This document shows, piece after piece, positions 35,689-43,952 of a stretch of 64,000 bases of DNA (position 1 is the first letter of the stretch; every line of letters starts with the position of its first letter). The DNA comes from DATCYX01 sp963714425 (GTDB lineage Bacteria > Chloroflexota > Anaerolineae > Anaerolineales > UBA4823). The position numbers and the translations under genes were made by a program. The notes beneath the pieces were generated by a model. The model made no database searches, had not been told where the DNA came from, and saw only the letters and a program-made list of their open reading frames with translations. The stretch covers positions 62,001-126,000 of the forward strand of contig CAVQOI010000014.1 in assembly GCA_963714425.1 (NCBI GenBank), written 5' to 3'.

Positions 35689-36384
35689 ATGTTAATCGCA
35701 TTATCGATATTGATTTTAGGAGTTTCGTACGTATTTGGGTCTATCCCATCGGGTTTATTGATCGTCAAGCTCCGAACCGGGAAAGATATCCGCAATATCG
35801 CAAGCGGGCGCACAGGTGGAACGAACGCCTTGCGCGCTGCTGGGTTGTGGGCTGGTCTCGGGACAGCAATTCTGGATATCATGAAGTCTGCTGTATGTGT
35901 CTGGCTGGCGCGCTGGTTGGTGCCGGGAGTGGTATGGATGGAAATCTTTGCGCCTTTAATGGCAGTCTTAGGGCACAACTATTCAATTTTTCTAATCGAA
36001 CGCAATGAGGATGGAGTGATCCGGCTTAGAGGTGGGGCAGGGGGTGGTCCAACTGCAGGCGGTGCCTTTGGACTTTGGATGCCAAGCCTGATTATCGTGG
36101 CGCCCATCGTTGCGGGTATTCTGTTTTTCATCGGGTATGCATCCGTCGCAACAATAAGCATCCCCCTGGTGGCGATGTTGATCTTCGCTTATCGTACTTT
36201 GACAAGCGGAGCGCCCTGGGAGTACATCTTGTACGGTTTATTTGCGGAGCTGATCCTGATCTGGGCATTACGCCCGAATATTAGCCGGCTCTTCAAGGGC
36301 ACCGAACGGCTTGTGGGCCTTCGAGCCAGGCGGCGAAAAGAATCTAACGATTATTCCTCATCTTCATCATCCCCCTCATCGTAA
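35689..36384 (+). CDS. plsY: Glycerol-3-phosphate acyltransferase PlsY
   Basis: PlsY moves an acyl group from acyl-phosphate to glycerol-3-phosphate, the first step of phospholipid synthesis, in the inner membrane. The family motifs are FGSIPSG near residue 17, ASGRTGGTNALR near 43 (the consensus has GNVGATN) and GHNYSIF near 93. The 231 residues hold five or more helices. The last 25 residues (RARRRKESNDYSSSSSSPSS) are low-complexity and overlap the coding 3' end of the opposite-strand MBL gene. GGAGG precedes the ATG. Confidence 0.9.
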   Translation: MLIALSILILGVSYVFGSIPSGLLIVKLRTGKDIRNIASGRTGGTNALRAAGLWAGLGTAILDIMKSAVCVWLARWLVPGVVWMEIFAPLMAVLGHNYSIFLIERNEDGVIRLRGGAGGGPTAGGAFGLWMPSLIIVAPIVAGILFFIGYASVATISIPLVAMLIFAYRTLTSGAPWEYILYGLFAELILIWALRPNISRLFKGTERLVGLRARRRKESNDYSSSSSSPSS

Positions 36385-37256
36385 TCTTGGTAATCATCAT
36401 CTTCATCCGGCGAGCCTTTTGGCAGTTCACCGAACATTTGCTGGTACAAACCGCGCAAATTGCGCCTGTGAAGCTCCTCAGCCAGCCCGCCGATCAAAAC
36501 ACGGCTTTTTCCGCATTCCTCTACGGTAACTTCCTGCAATAAATCCATTGGATATTTTCGGCGAGACGCCTTGCGAACCGCTTTGCGAATTGCTGACAGA
36601 TAGGCGAGATTGTCTTTAATATACCCCTCGATTTCACCCCGCAAGATGATATCCCCATGCCCTTGAACCACGTTCTCCAGCCCCATCTTTGCAACTTTTT
36701 TCAACGAGGCGGTAAGATCTTCAATATTGCCATCCACGATGTAAGGCAAAGGCATACACGCATCCCCTGCGAATAGAATTCGATCTTCCTCTGCCAATAC
36801 GGCAACATTATCGGCACTGTGCCCGGGTAGTGGGAGCAATGTGAGTGTTTTCTTGCCTACACGTAAGCTCAAATAGCCATCGGTAAATGTGAGATGGGGT
36901 AAGATGATCTTGACGTTGCGAAACGGCATGTTTTGTTTTCGAACCGCCTCCATGGAGCTAACGCCTCGCTCGGCGAGCCATTGCCGGCACAGGGAGGAAG
37001 CGATCACAGTTGAGCCAGGGAAGAAATAATTCCCCCAGGCGTGGTCTGCGTGATAATGTGTGTTGAGGACGTAACGAACCGGGACACCCAATTCTTGCTC
37101 GATGAAATCGCGGATAGCCAGCGTCTCTTCGGGAAGCGCTAATGTGTCTATAACCACTGCCCAGTTAGGACCAATCACTGCACCAGCAGTGACCTGAGCA
37201 TACAGATCACTCTGGAAAGAAAAAACATTCTCGGCAATTCGCTCACGTTGGAACAT
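36351..37256 (-). CDS. MBL-fold metallo-hydrolase
   Basis: The metallo-beta-lactamase zinc motif is H67-Y-H69-A-D71-H72 in NTHYHADHAWGN, followed by the LPGHSADN and LFAGDACMPLP motifs and VQGHGDII. The substrate is not evident; glyoxalase II-like or lactonase-like relatives are common. The 301-residue protein ends in an acidic Asp/Glu tail (DEDDDYQDYDEGDDEDEE). This tail is encoded by bases that, on the plus strand, form the Ser-rich end of PlsY (34-bp convergent overlap). Confidence 0.88.
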   Translation of the reverse strand: MFQRERIAENVFSFQSDLYAQVTAGAVIGPNWAVVIDTLALPEETLAIRDFIEQELGVPVRYVLNTHYHADHAWGNYFFPGSTVIASSLCRQWLAERGVSSMEAVRKQNMPFRNVKIILPHLTFTDGYLSLRVGKKTLTLLPLPGHSADNVAVLAEEDRILFAGDACMPLPYIVDGNIEDLTASLKKVAKMGLENVVQGHGDIILRGEIEGYIKDNLAYLSAIRKAVRKASRRKYPMDLLQEVTVEECGKSRVLIGGLAEELHRRNLRGLYQQMFGELPKGSPDEDDDYQDYDEGDDEDEE

Positions 37257-37345
37257 GGTTCACCCCAGCCTTAGGTTCGTTCGTGTAGGATAGCACAAGG
37301 CGGGGGTGAAAGTCAAGAAAGATTAATCTATTACCAATCTTGGAG

Positions 37346-37351
37346 TATAAT
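37346..37351 (+). promoter_or_regulatory. Candidate -10 box for the valS leader
   Basis: TATAAT lies 22 nt before the base of the valS T-box Stem I, so a start near 37358 would give a short lead-in to the leader. The -35 region is poor. Confidence 0.5.
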
Positions 37352-37372
37352 AGCCCGAATATTAGTGACATA

Positions 37373-37675
37373 TTCCGGGAGGAGTAGATGGATTGGGTTC
37401 TGCACCAGAGAAGGGTTGGTACAGGCTGAAAACCCCCTCAGAACCCCCAGACGAAGGTCGCCCGGAAAGATTGCCGAAGAAATCGACCGATAGCGCTCGA
37501 GATTAGACCGGCACGGGTAGCCCGTTATAGCGACGCCCCGCTCACCTTCTGGCAGATGGGCACGCAATTGCAGCTGGCTAGCTGGGGTGATGAGTGCGCT
37601 GATCAAAGATTGGCGAATTGAGGTGGTACCGCGGAAGGATTTCCCTTTCGTCCTCAAAAGGATGAAAGGGATTTT
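37373..37675 (+). promoter_or_regulatory. T-box riboswitch leader of valS (valine specifier GTC)
   Basis: The base of Stem I is a perfect seven-pair helix, TTCCGGG (37373-37379) with CCCGGAA (37461-37467). GGAGTAGA follows on its 5' side, and the specifier GTC (Val) is at 37457-37459 after GAAG. The T-box core AGGTGGTACCGCGG is at 37621-37634. The terminator stem CCCTTTCGTCC with GGATGAAAGGG (37643-37670) has only four Ts after it. The specifier agrees with the downstream valyl-tRNA synthetase gene. Confidence 0.93.
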
Positions 37676-37737
37676 GGATTAATTGAGGAGAACATACAAA
37701 CTCATGAGTATGTTGATGCAATCGATGAGGAGCTGCC

Positions 37738-40539
37738 ATGCCTGAGTACAATCTTCCAAAGACGTATGATTTTAAGAGTGTAGAAGAGCGTATTTACGCC
37801 TGGTGGAATGCGAGTGGCTACTTTCAGCCATCAAATGATCCCAAGCGGCCTGGCTTCGAGCCAACCCGGAAGCCCTTCGTGATCTCCATCCCACCCCCCA
37901 ACGTCACAGGCGAGCTGCACCTGGGGCACGCAATGTTTGTAGCTATGGAAGACCTGATGATCCGTTATCATCGCATGAAAGGTGTGCCTGCATTGTGGGT
38001 GCCCGGATCTGACCATGCGGGAATTGCTACACAGCTTCAGGTAGAAAAAGCATTGGCTAAAGAGGGACTTGCTCGCGAGCAAATTGGGCGTGAGGAGTTC
38101 CTCAAACGCACATGGGCCTGGAAAGAGAAATATGGTGGCATTATCACCGGCCAGATCCGCCGTTTGGGGGCATCTTGCGATTGGTCGCGTGAACGCTTCA
38201 CTCTCGATGATGGCTTGTCTCGGGCAGTCCGCGAGGCTTTTGTCCGTTTGTTTGAAAAAGGGTTGATCTACCGGGGACCTCGCTTGATAAACTGGTCTCC
38301 TGGATTGAAAACAGCCGTTTCAGACCTGGAAGTAGAGTACTCCGAGGAGCCGGGGACGCTTTACTATTTCAAGTATATGTTAGTTGGCGCCTCAGACGAT
38401 TCAAGGGGTGAATTTATACCCGTGGCAACGACCCGACCAGAGACAATCCTCGGAGACACAGCTGTAGCCGTCCACCCGGATGATGATCGCTATCGAAAAT
38501 TTATTGGTCGTCAGGTAATGGTACCAATCTTGGGGCGGCGCATCCCCGTAATCGCCGATGAATACGTCGATCGCGAGTTTGGGGGTGGGGCGCTTAAGGT
38601 GACTCCAGGACACGATCCCAATGATTACGCCATTGCTGAGCGACATGGGTTGCCTGTGATTTCAATATTGAATGAAGCTGCCCAAGTGAATGAGAATGGT
38701 GGCCCATACCAGGGACAAGACCGCTTCGAGGCGCGCAAGCGCCTATGGCAAGATATGCAAAAGGCTGGGTTGGTGCTCAAAGAGGAGCCTTATACCCTGA
38801 GTGTCCCGCGTTCCCAGCGCGGCGGTGAGATTGTTGAGCCAATGATATCGACCCAGTGGTTCGTGAGCATCAATCCTCTCGCTCAAGCTGCACTCGAAGT
38901 TGTCCGTAACGGGCGGATCCAAATCGTGCCCGAACGGTTTACGAAAGTGTATTACAACTGGTTGGAAAATATTCAAGATTGGTGCATTAGCAGGCAACTT
39001 TGGTGGGGGCACCGTATTCCGGTTTGGTATTGTGATGATTGTGGTGAGATGTTCGCCGCACGCGAGGATCCCCAGGCGTGTGTGCATTGCAGTAGTCATG
39101 CGATCGAGCAGGACCCGGATGTATTGGATACATGGTTTTCCTCAGGATTATGGCCTTTCTCAACTCTCGGCTGGCCTGACGAGACGCCAGACTATCGCTA
39201 TTTTTACCCTACTTCAATGATGGAAACTGGCTACGACATCCTATTCTTCTGGGTAGCCCGCATGATCATGATGGGCTTGGAATTCACTGGAGACATACCC
39301 TTTTCAACCGTCTACTTGCACGGTTTGATCCGTGACGAGCACGCACGAAAAATGAGCAAAACCTATGGGAATGTGATTGACCCGCTGACTGTAATGGACG
39401 AGCTGGGAACGGATGCTCTGCGCTTCACCCTGTTGGTGGGTTCAACACCTGGGAATGATACGAATCTAAGCGTAAAGCGTGTCGAAGCGAACCGCAATTT
39501 CACCAACAAGTTGTGGAATGCCAGCCGGTTTGTGCTCTCAGCCATTCAGGACTACTCGCTAGTAGCTGAGAAATCGGTCGAAATAAGTCTGCCAGATTTC
39601 GCCAACTCAATGCTATCGCTCGCTACCCAGGGATCCCTTGCGGATCGGTGGATCTATGCACGCACTGGTCAGCTGGTGCATGATGTCGAGCGTCTATTTC
39701 AAAGCTACCAGTATGGAGAGGCTGGGCGACAAATCTACGAATTCTTCTGGAGCGAATTCGCAGATTGGTACCTCGAGATCGCCAAGTATCAGATGGTGGG
39801 TTCTGATCTCTCGGATGGGCGGAGTTATCCTGAATCGATCCTGAAATTGCATGATCCGCATTTAACGACGGTGTACATGCTTGTGCATGTATTAGATACT
39901 TGCCTGCGCTTGCTGCACCCTTTCACTCCGTTCGTCACTGAGGAGCTTTGGGGACATCTCAAACGGGCAGTTGAAGGTGCGGACCTCCGCTATCCAATCG
40001 ATGAGGAAGCATTAATCGTTGCCCGTTGGCCAGAAGGTCACGAGCTGGCTGCCATTGAAGAGGATACGGTCTACCAATTCTCGCTGGTACAAGATATCGT
40101 GCGCGCCATCCGAAATCTTCGGGCTGAGAAAAATGTCAAACCCGGCTTGCGAGTCCCTGCAATCATTGCTGCCGGTGAGCGAACGGCATTCCTTCAAACG
40201 CAAGCAGGGGCGATCGCAACATTAGCCAAACTTGACGAGAGTGCAGTAACAATTAACGAGACTGCAATCGATGTGAATGAGGGGTATACCGCTCTGGTTG
40301 TAAACGCGGTGGAAGTGTACTTGCCACTGTCTGGTCTTTCAGATGTAAATCAAGAACGTTCCCGCCTGGTGAGGGAACTGGAGGAAACCGAAAAGCAGGT
40401 GACCCGGCTACGAGAACTGCTCGCGAGCCCATTCTCTGAAAAAGCGCCTGAGCCTGTGGTACAAAAGGAAGCTGAGAAACTTGCCCTTTATCAGGAGACT
40501 GTTCAAAAATTGAACGATCAGATAAGATCCTTAGGGTGA
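37738..40539 (+). CDS. valS: Valyl-tRNA synthetase
   Basis: A full-length class Ia enzyme of 933 residues. The HIGH motif is HLGH at 61-64 in PPNVTGELHLGHAM, the editing domain holds TTRPETILGDTAV, and the KMSKS-type loop reads ARKMSKTYGNV near residue 540. The C-terminal coiled-coil arm (EETEKQVTRLRELL) that touches tRNA-Val is present. Control is by the upstream T-box. Three bases separate it from the alpha/beta hydrolase gene, so a valS-led operon of four genes (to 42712) is possible. Confidence 0.97.
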   Translation: MPEYNLPKTYDFKSVEERIYAWWNASGYFQPSNDPKRPGFEPTRKPFVISIPPPNVTGELHLGHAMFVAMEDLMIRYHRMKGVPALWVPGSDHAGIATQLQVEKALAKEGLAREQIGREEFLKRTWAWKEKYGGIITGQIRRLGASCDWSRERFTLDDGLSRAVREAFVRLFEKGLIYRGPRLINWSPGLKTAVSDLEVEYSEEPGTLYYFKYMLVGASDDSRGEFIPVATTRPETILGDTAVAVHPDDDRYRKFIGRQVMVPILGRRIPVIADEYVDREFGGGALKVTPGHDPNDYAIAERHGLPVISILNEAAQVNENGGPYQGQDRFEARKRLWQDMQKAGLVLKEEPYTLSVPRSQRGGEIVEPMISTQWFVSINPLAQAALEVVRNGRIQIVPERFTKVYYNWLENIQDWCISRQLWWGHRIPVWYCDDCGEMFAAREDPQACVHCSSHAIEQDPDVLDTWFSSGLWPFSTLGWPDETPDYRYFYPTSMMETGYDILFFWVARMIMMGLEFTGDIPFSTVYLHGLIRDEHARKMSKTYGNVIDPLTVMDELGTDALRFTLLVGSTPGNDTNLSVKRVEANRNFTNKLWNASRFVLSAIQDYSLVAEKSVEISLPDFANSMLSLATQGSLADRWIYARTGQLVHDVERLFQSYQYGEAGRQIYEFFWSEFADWYLEIAKYQMVGSDLSDGRSYPESILKLHDPHLTTVYMLVHVLDTCLRLLHPFTPFVTEELWGHLKRAVEGADLRYPIDEEALIVARWPEGHELAAIEEDTVYQFSLVQDIVRAIRNLRAEKNVKPGLRVPAIIAAGERTAFLQTQAGAIATLAKLDESAVTINETAIDVNEGYTALVVNAVEVYLPLSGLSDVNQERSRLVRELEETEKQVTRLRELLASPFSEKAPEPVVQKEAEKLALYQETVQKLNDQIRSLG

Positions 40540-40542
40540 GCC

Positions 40543-41340
40543 ATGAGAATTTTACTTAATGACCTCACATTCTCAGTTAATACCCGGGGGAATGGTATCC
40601 CTTTGCTCCTCATCCATGGCTATCCATTAAACAACCGCATTTGGGAGGCGCAAATCGATGATTTGGACGAGATTGCTCATACGATTGCATTTGATCTGCG
40701 CGGTCATGGGGATTCTGACGGTACCCAAGGGCCATACTCTATGGATATGCATGCAGCAGATTGCCGGGATGTGCTCGATGCACTGGGTGTTGATCAACCT
40801 GCGATCCTGTGTGGGCTTTCGATGGGCGGATATATAGCCTTCTCGTTTTTTCGAAATTATCCTGAGCGGGTTGCAGGCTTAATCCTGGCTGCCACCCGCG
40901 CCGGAGCAGATACTCCTGAAGGCAAGGCCAGTCGGGATAAAGCCATTGAGCTCGCAAAGAAGGATGGCCCGGGGTCTGTTGCCGAGACGATGCTGGCAAA
41001 AATGCTATCCCCGAGGTCTTATAATCGACGACAGGAGCTTGTCCAGCAGGTGTGGGAGATCATGGGAAGCACTTCTTTGGATGGGATCATCGGTGATCTG
41101 GAGGGGATGAAAGACCGCCCGAGCTCAGTCCCCACCTTAGGTCAAATCGATAGACCAACCTTAATCTTGCACGGCAGCGATGACCAGCTCATACCGTCGA
41201 CTGAAGCAATCGCCATGCGTGCTGCTATCCAGGGTTCTATTCTTCGTGTCCTGTTAGACGCAGGACACCTGCTCAATATGGAACAGCCAGAGCTTTTTAA
41301 TCGGGCGATACGCACGTTCATTCAGGAGTCTTTTTCATGA
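40543..41340 (+). CDS. Alpha/beta-fold hydrolase
   Basis: The nucleophile elbow is GLSMGG with Ser93. The oxyanion HGYP is at 25-28, and the later acid and His are in LHGSDDQLIPS and DAGHLLNMEQPE. The 265 residues match small esterases and hydrolases of the 3-oxoadipate enol-lactonase type, but the substrate is unknown. The gene follows valS by three bases and its stop overlaps the LLM oxidoreductase start (ATGA). Confidence 0.88.
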   Translation: MRILLNDLTFSVNTRGNGIPLLLIHGYPLNNRIWEAQIDDLDEIAHTIAFDLRGHGDSDGTQGPYSMDMHAADCRDVLDALGVDQPAILCGLSMGGYIAFSFFRNYPERVAGLILAATRAGADTPEGKASRDKAIELAKKDGPGSVAETMLAKMLSPRSYNRRQELVQQVWEIMGSTSLDGIIGDLEGMKDRPSSVPTLGQIDRPTLILHGSDDQLIPSTEAIAMRAAIQGSILRVLLDAGHLLNMEQPELFNRAIRTFIQESFS

Positions 41341-42206
41341 GGTTTGGTTTGATTTACCCTCAGACTGAATTCGGCCATGATCCAGAGGCGATCAAAGAGT
41401 ATGCACAAACTGCCGAAAGCTTGGGGTATGCATATGTTGGTGCTTACGATCATGTCTTAGGAGCTAACCCAGAGCGTCCGGGTGGTTGGAATGGGAGATA
41501 CACATATAAGGACGCTTTTATGGAGCCGTTTGTCCTCTTCAGCTTTTTGGCAGGTTTGACGACAACGATAGAATTCTGCACGTCGATTTTGATTCTCCCT
41601 CAACGACAAGCTGCGCTCGTAGCCAAACAGGCTGCTACGCTGGATTTGATCAGTGGTGGCCGCTTGCGTTTGGGAGTCGGGCTGGGCTGGAATGCAGTAG
41701 AGTACACGGCATTGAATGAAAAGTTTTCCAATCGTGGACGGCGCATTGAGGAGCAAATAGAGCTTATCCGGTTATTGTGGGGGCAATCCCTCGTGACCTA
41801 TTCCGGAGAATGGCACTATGTCCCTGATGCGGGCATAAACCCTTTACCTGAGCGACCCTCAATCCCGATTTGGATGGGTGGACGCGCTAATCCTGTTCTG
41901 CGGCGTGTAGCGCGCATCGCGGATGGATGGATCCCTACCTACCCCACCGCCGCCGATACGTTGCCCCACCTCGAAAAATTGGATGTGTATCTTTACGAGA
42001 ACGGACGTACAAGGGATGGATTTGGCATTGAGGTTCGTATCCCTTATGGGGAGGGAAACCCAGACACCTGGAAAAATTTAGCTAAGGATTGGCTCGCAAT
42101 CGGAGCTACGCATTGTTCTGTGAATACAATGGGTGCAGGTCTTAACTCTCCAGGTGATCATATTCAGGCGATTAAAAAATTTGCCAGGGAGATGGGGCTT
42201 ACATGA
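41337..42206 (+). CDS. Luciferase-like (LLM) F420-dependent-type oxidoreductase
   Basis: The 289-residue TIM-barrel protein has the LLM start MRFGLIYPQTEFG, the central ATLDLISGGRLRLGVGLGWN and the C-terminal IPIWMGGRANPVLRRVARIADGW. These fit the TIGR03619-type F420-dependent group, although FMN use cannot be excluded. The substrate is unknown. Both neighbours overlap by four bases, forming a tightly coupled trio with the hydrolase and the DinB-like protein. Confidence 0.88.
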   Translation: MRFGLIYPQTEFGHDPEAIKEYAQTAESLGYAYVGAYDHVLGANPERPGGWNGRYTYKDAFMEPFVLFSFLAGLTTTIEFCTSILILPQRQAALVAKQAATLDLISGGRLRLGVGLGWNAVEYTALNEKFSNRGRRIEEQIELIRLLWGQSLVTYSGEWHYVPDAGINPLPERPSIPIWMGGRANPVLRRVARIADGWIPTYPTAADTLPHLEKLDVYLYENGRTRDGFGIEVRIPYGEGNPDTWKNLAKDWLAIGATHCSVNTMGAGLNSPGDHIQAIKKFAREMGLT

Positions 42207-42712
42207 ATAAGGATGAGATACGGGCGGCCTTAATAGAAAGTCACGAGCGCATCAGTCAACTGATTACTCTGTTGCCAGAGGATGCGTTCTTGCAGCCCGG
42301 TGTGGTGGGAGATTGGACGATCAAAGATATCCTGGCTCATCTCACCCGTTGGGAGGCGGAACTGGTCAAGCTGCTGTGGCAAGCAAGCCAGGGGATAAGA
42401 CCTACTTCCCTGCTCGTATTGGCTATTGAGACCGATCGACTCAACGATCGCTGGCATGCAGAAGACCAATCGCGCCCTCTGGATCGCATACTGACTGACT
42501 TCCATGGTGTTCGCCATCAGGTGATTCGTAGATTGCAGGACTTCAAGGATTTGGATATGATTGATCCTGCCCGATACCCCTGGTTGGATGGATCTCCATT
42601 ATGGAAGTGGGTAGCGGACCATAGCTTTGATCACGATGATGAGCACCTTGAGCAAATTCAGAGCTGGTTGGGGAAGAGAAAAAAAGCCAAAATTAGCGAA
42701 TCGAACCCGTAG
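42203..42712 (+). CDS. DinB/ClbS-like four-helix-bundle protein
   Basis: The 169-residue protein has the sequence VGDWTIKDILAHLTRWEAELV near residues 33-53, a typical DinB-superfamily helix with a metal-binding His, and later His-rich HSFDHDDEHLEQI. The superfamily includes ClbS/DfsB and thiol-dependent transferases. No function is assigned here. It is the last gene of the trio; a terminator hairpin with six Ts lies about 30 nt after its stop. Confidence 0.78.
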   Translation: MNKDEIRAALIESHERISQLITLLPEDAFLQPGVVGDWTIKDILAHLTRWEAELVKLLWQASQGIRPTSLLVLAIETDRLNDRWHAEDQSRPLDRILTDFHGVRHQVIRRLQDFKDLDMIDPARYPWLDGSPLWKWVADHSFDHDDEHLEQIQSWLGKRKKAKISESNP

Positions 42713-42743
42713 TACTTCGTCAGACCAAAGTTCAGACCTTCAG

Positions 42744-42776
42744 CAGCTGTCGGTTGCACACCTACAGCTGTTTTTT
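42744..42776 (+). terminator. Rho-independent terminator after the DinB-like gene
   Basis: CAGCTGT (42744-42750) pairs perfectly with ACAGCTG (42764-42770), with a 13-nt loop and six Ts after it. It closes the possible valS-to-DinB-like operon before ridA. Confidence 0.75.
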
Positions 42777-42882
42777 CCCTTTCCTAAAATGCCCCTCAAG
42801 TAAATTCTAAAAAATCAGCGGTCAAGTTCACCCTGGAATTTCATGTTAAAATCAAATTAATCTAACCATGCGAGGTGTATCC

Positions 42883-43266
42883 ATGCTGCAAAAGGAAATC
42901 ATTGTGACCGATAAAGCCCCGAAGGCGATAGGACCATACACAGTCGCAAACCGGGTTGGAAGCCTTGTCTTTACCGCGGGGCAATTAGGTCTGGATCCCG
43001 AGACAATGGAATTCGCGCCTGGAGGCATTGAAGCAGAGACACGCCAGGCGTTGACCAATATCCAGCACGTTCTTGAGGCAGCCGGTTCTTCCCTCGAAAA
43101 AGTTGTCAAAACAACAGTTTTCCTGCGAGATATGGGGGAATTTGCTAAGATGAACGCGGTCTATGGTCAATTTTTCACTGATAATCCACCGGCGCGCTCT
43201 ACAGTGCAGGTAGCTGCCCTGCCGAGAGATGGTGCTGTAGAAATTGAGGTGGTGGCGACTACCTAA
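42883..43266 (+). CDS. ridA: RidA family deaminase
   Basis: RidA-type enzymes hydrolyse reactive enamine/imine intermediates released by PLP enzymes. The 127-residue protein has the family features KAIGPYTVANRVG, FTAGQLGLDPE, ALTNIQHVLEAAGSSL and the catalytic Arg in ARSTVQVAALPRDG with the Glu in VEIEVVA. The open frame reaches an ATG at 42868, but GAGGTG sits just before the ATG at 42883. Its stop is followed after four bases by the response regulator start. Confidence 0.92.
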   Translation: MLQKEIIVTDKAPKAIGPYTVANRVGSLVFTAGQLGLDPETMEFAPGGIEAETRQALTNIQHVLEAAGSSLEKVVKTTVFLRDMGEFAKMNAVYGQFFTDNPPARSTVQVAALPRDGAVEIEVVATT

Positions 43267-43270
43267 AGGT

Positions 43271-43951
43271 ATGTCAAATGAGCTGATTCTCCTCGTTGAC
43301 GACGAGCCGAACATTGTACAGCTTGCGCGCATGTACATAGAAAGAGAGGGGTTTCGGATTATATCGGCCAGCGACGGCATGGCTGCCCTGGAAGCAACCG
43401 CACGTCACAAGCCTGCCTTGATCGTGTTGGATGTTATGCTCCCAAAACTCGATGGAATCGAGGTATGCCGCAAGTTGCGTGCACAAGGCAACAATCTACC
43501 CATATTAATGCTGACAGCACGTGATGAAGATGTTGATAAGATCCTCGGTCTGGAGATGGGTGCGGACGATTATCTCACCAAACCCTTCAATCCCCGAGAG
43601 CTGGTCGCGCGGGTGAAAGCCATTCTTCGGAGAGGGGTGCGGGTGGGGGAGGCTTCCGAGAACACCTTGCACGTGGGTGACGTCGTGGTCGATGTGGCTC
43701 GCCGTGAGGTGAGTGTGGATGGGGCTCAAATCGAGCTACGAGCTCAAGAATTCGACCTGTTGCAGGTACTGGTTGAGCATAAGAGCTTCGTTTTGACCCG
43801 AGAGCAATTGCTGGAAAAGGCCTGGGGTTACGAGTATTTCGGTCAAACCCGGACGGTAGATGTCCATATCGCGCAGTTGCGAAAAAAACTATTAAATAGC
43901 TCAGTGCAAATCCAAACAATTACCGGCATTGGTTATAAATTGGTGGGATGA
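43271..43951 (+). CDS. OmpR-family response regulator
   Basis: The 226-residue protein has a receiver domain with acidic pocket DDEP (10-13), phospho-acceptor Asp54 in IVLDVMLPKLDG and Lys in LTKPFNP, then a winged-helix DNA-binding domain (LRAQEFDLLQVLVEHKSFVLTREQLLEKAWGY). The start at the ATG 43271 has AAAGGT just upstream. The histidine kinase gene begins two bases after its stop. Targets are unknown; the following envelope-polysaccharide genes are candidates. Confidence 0.94.
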   Translation: MSNELILLVDDEPNIVQLARMYIEREGFRIISASDGMAALEATARHKPALIVLDVMLPKLDGIEVCRKLRAQGNNLPILMLTARDEDVDKILGLEMGADDYLTKPFNPRELVARVKAILRRGVRVGEASENTLHVGDVVVDVARREVSVDGAQIELRAQEFDLLQVLVEHKSFVLTREQLLEKAWGYEYFGQTRTVDVHIAQLRKKLLNSSVQIQTITGIGYKLVG

Positions 43952-43952
43952 C

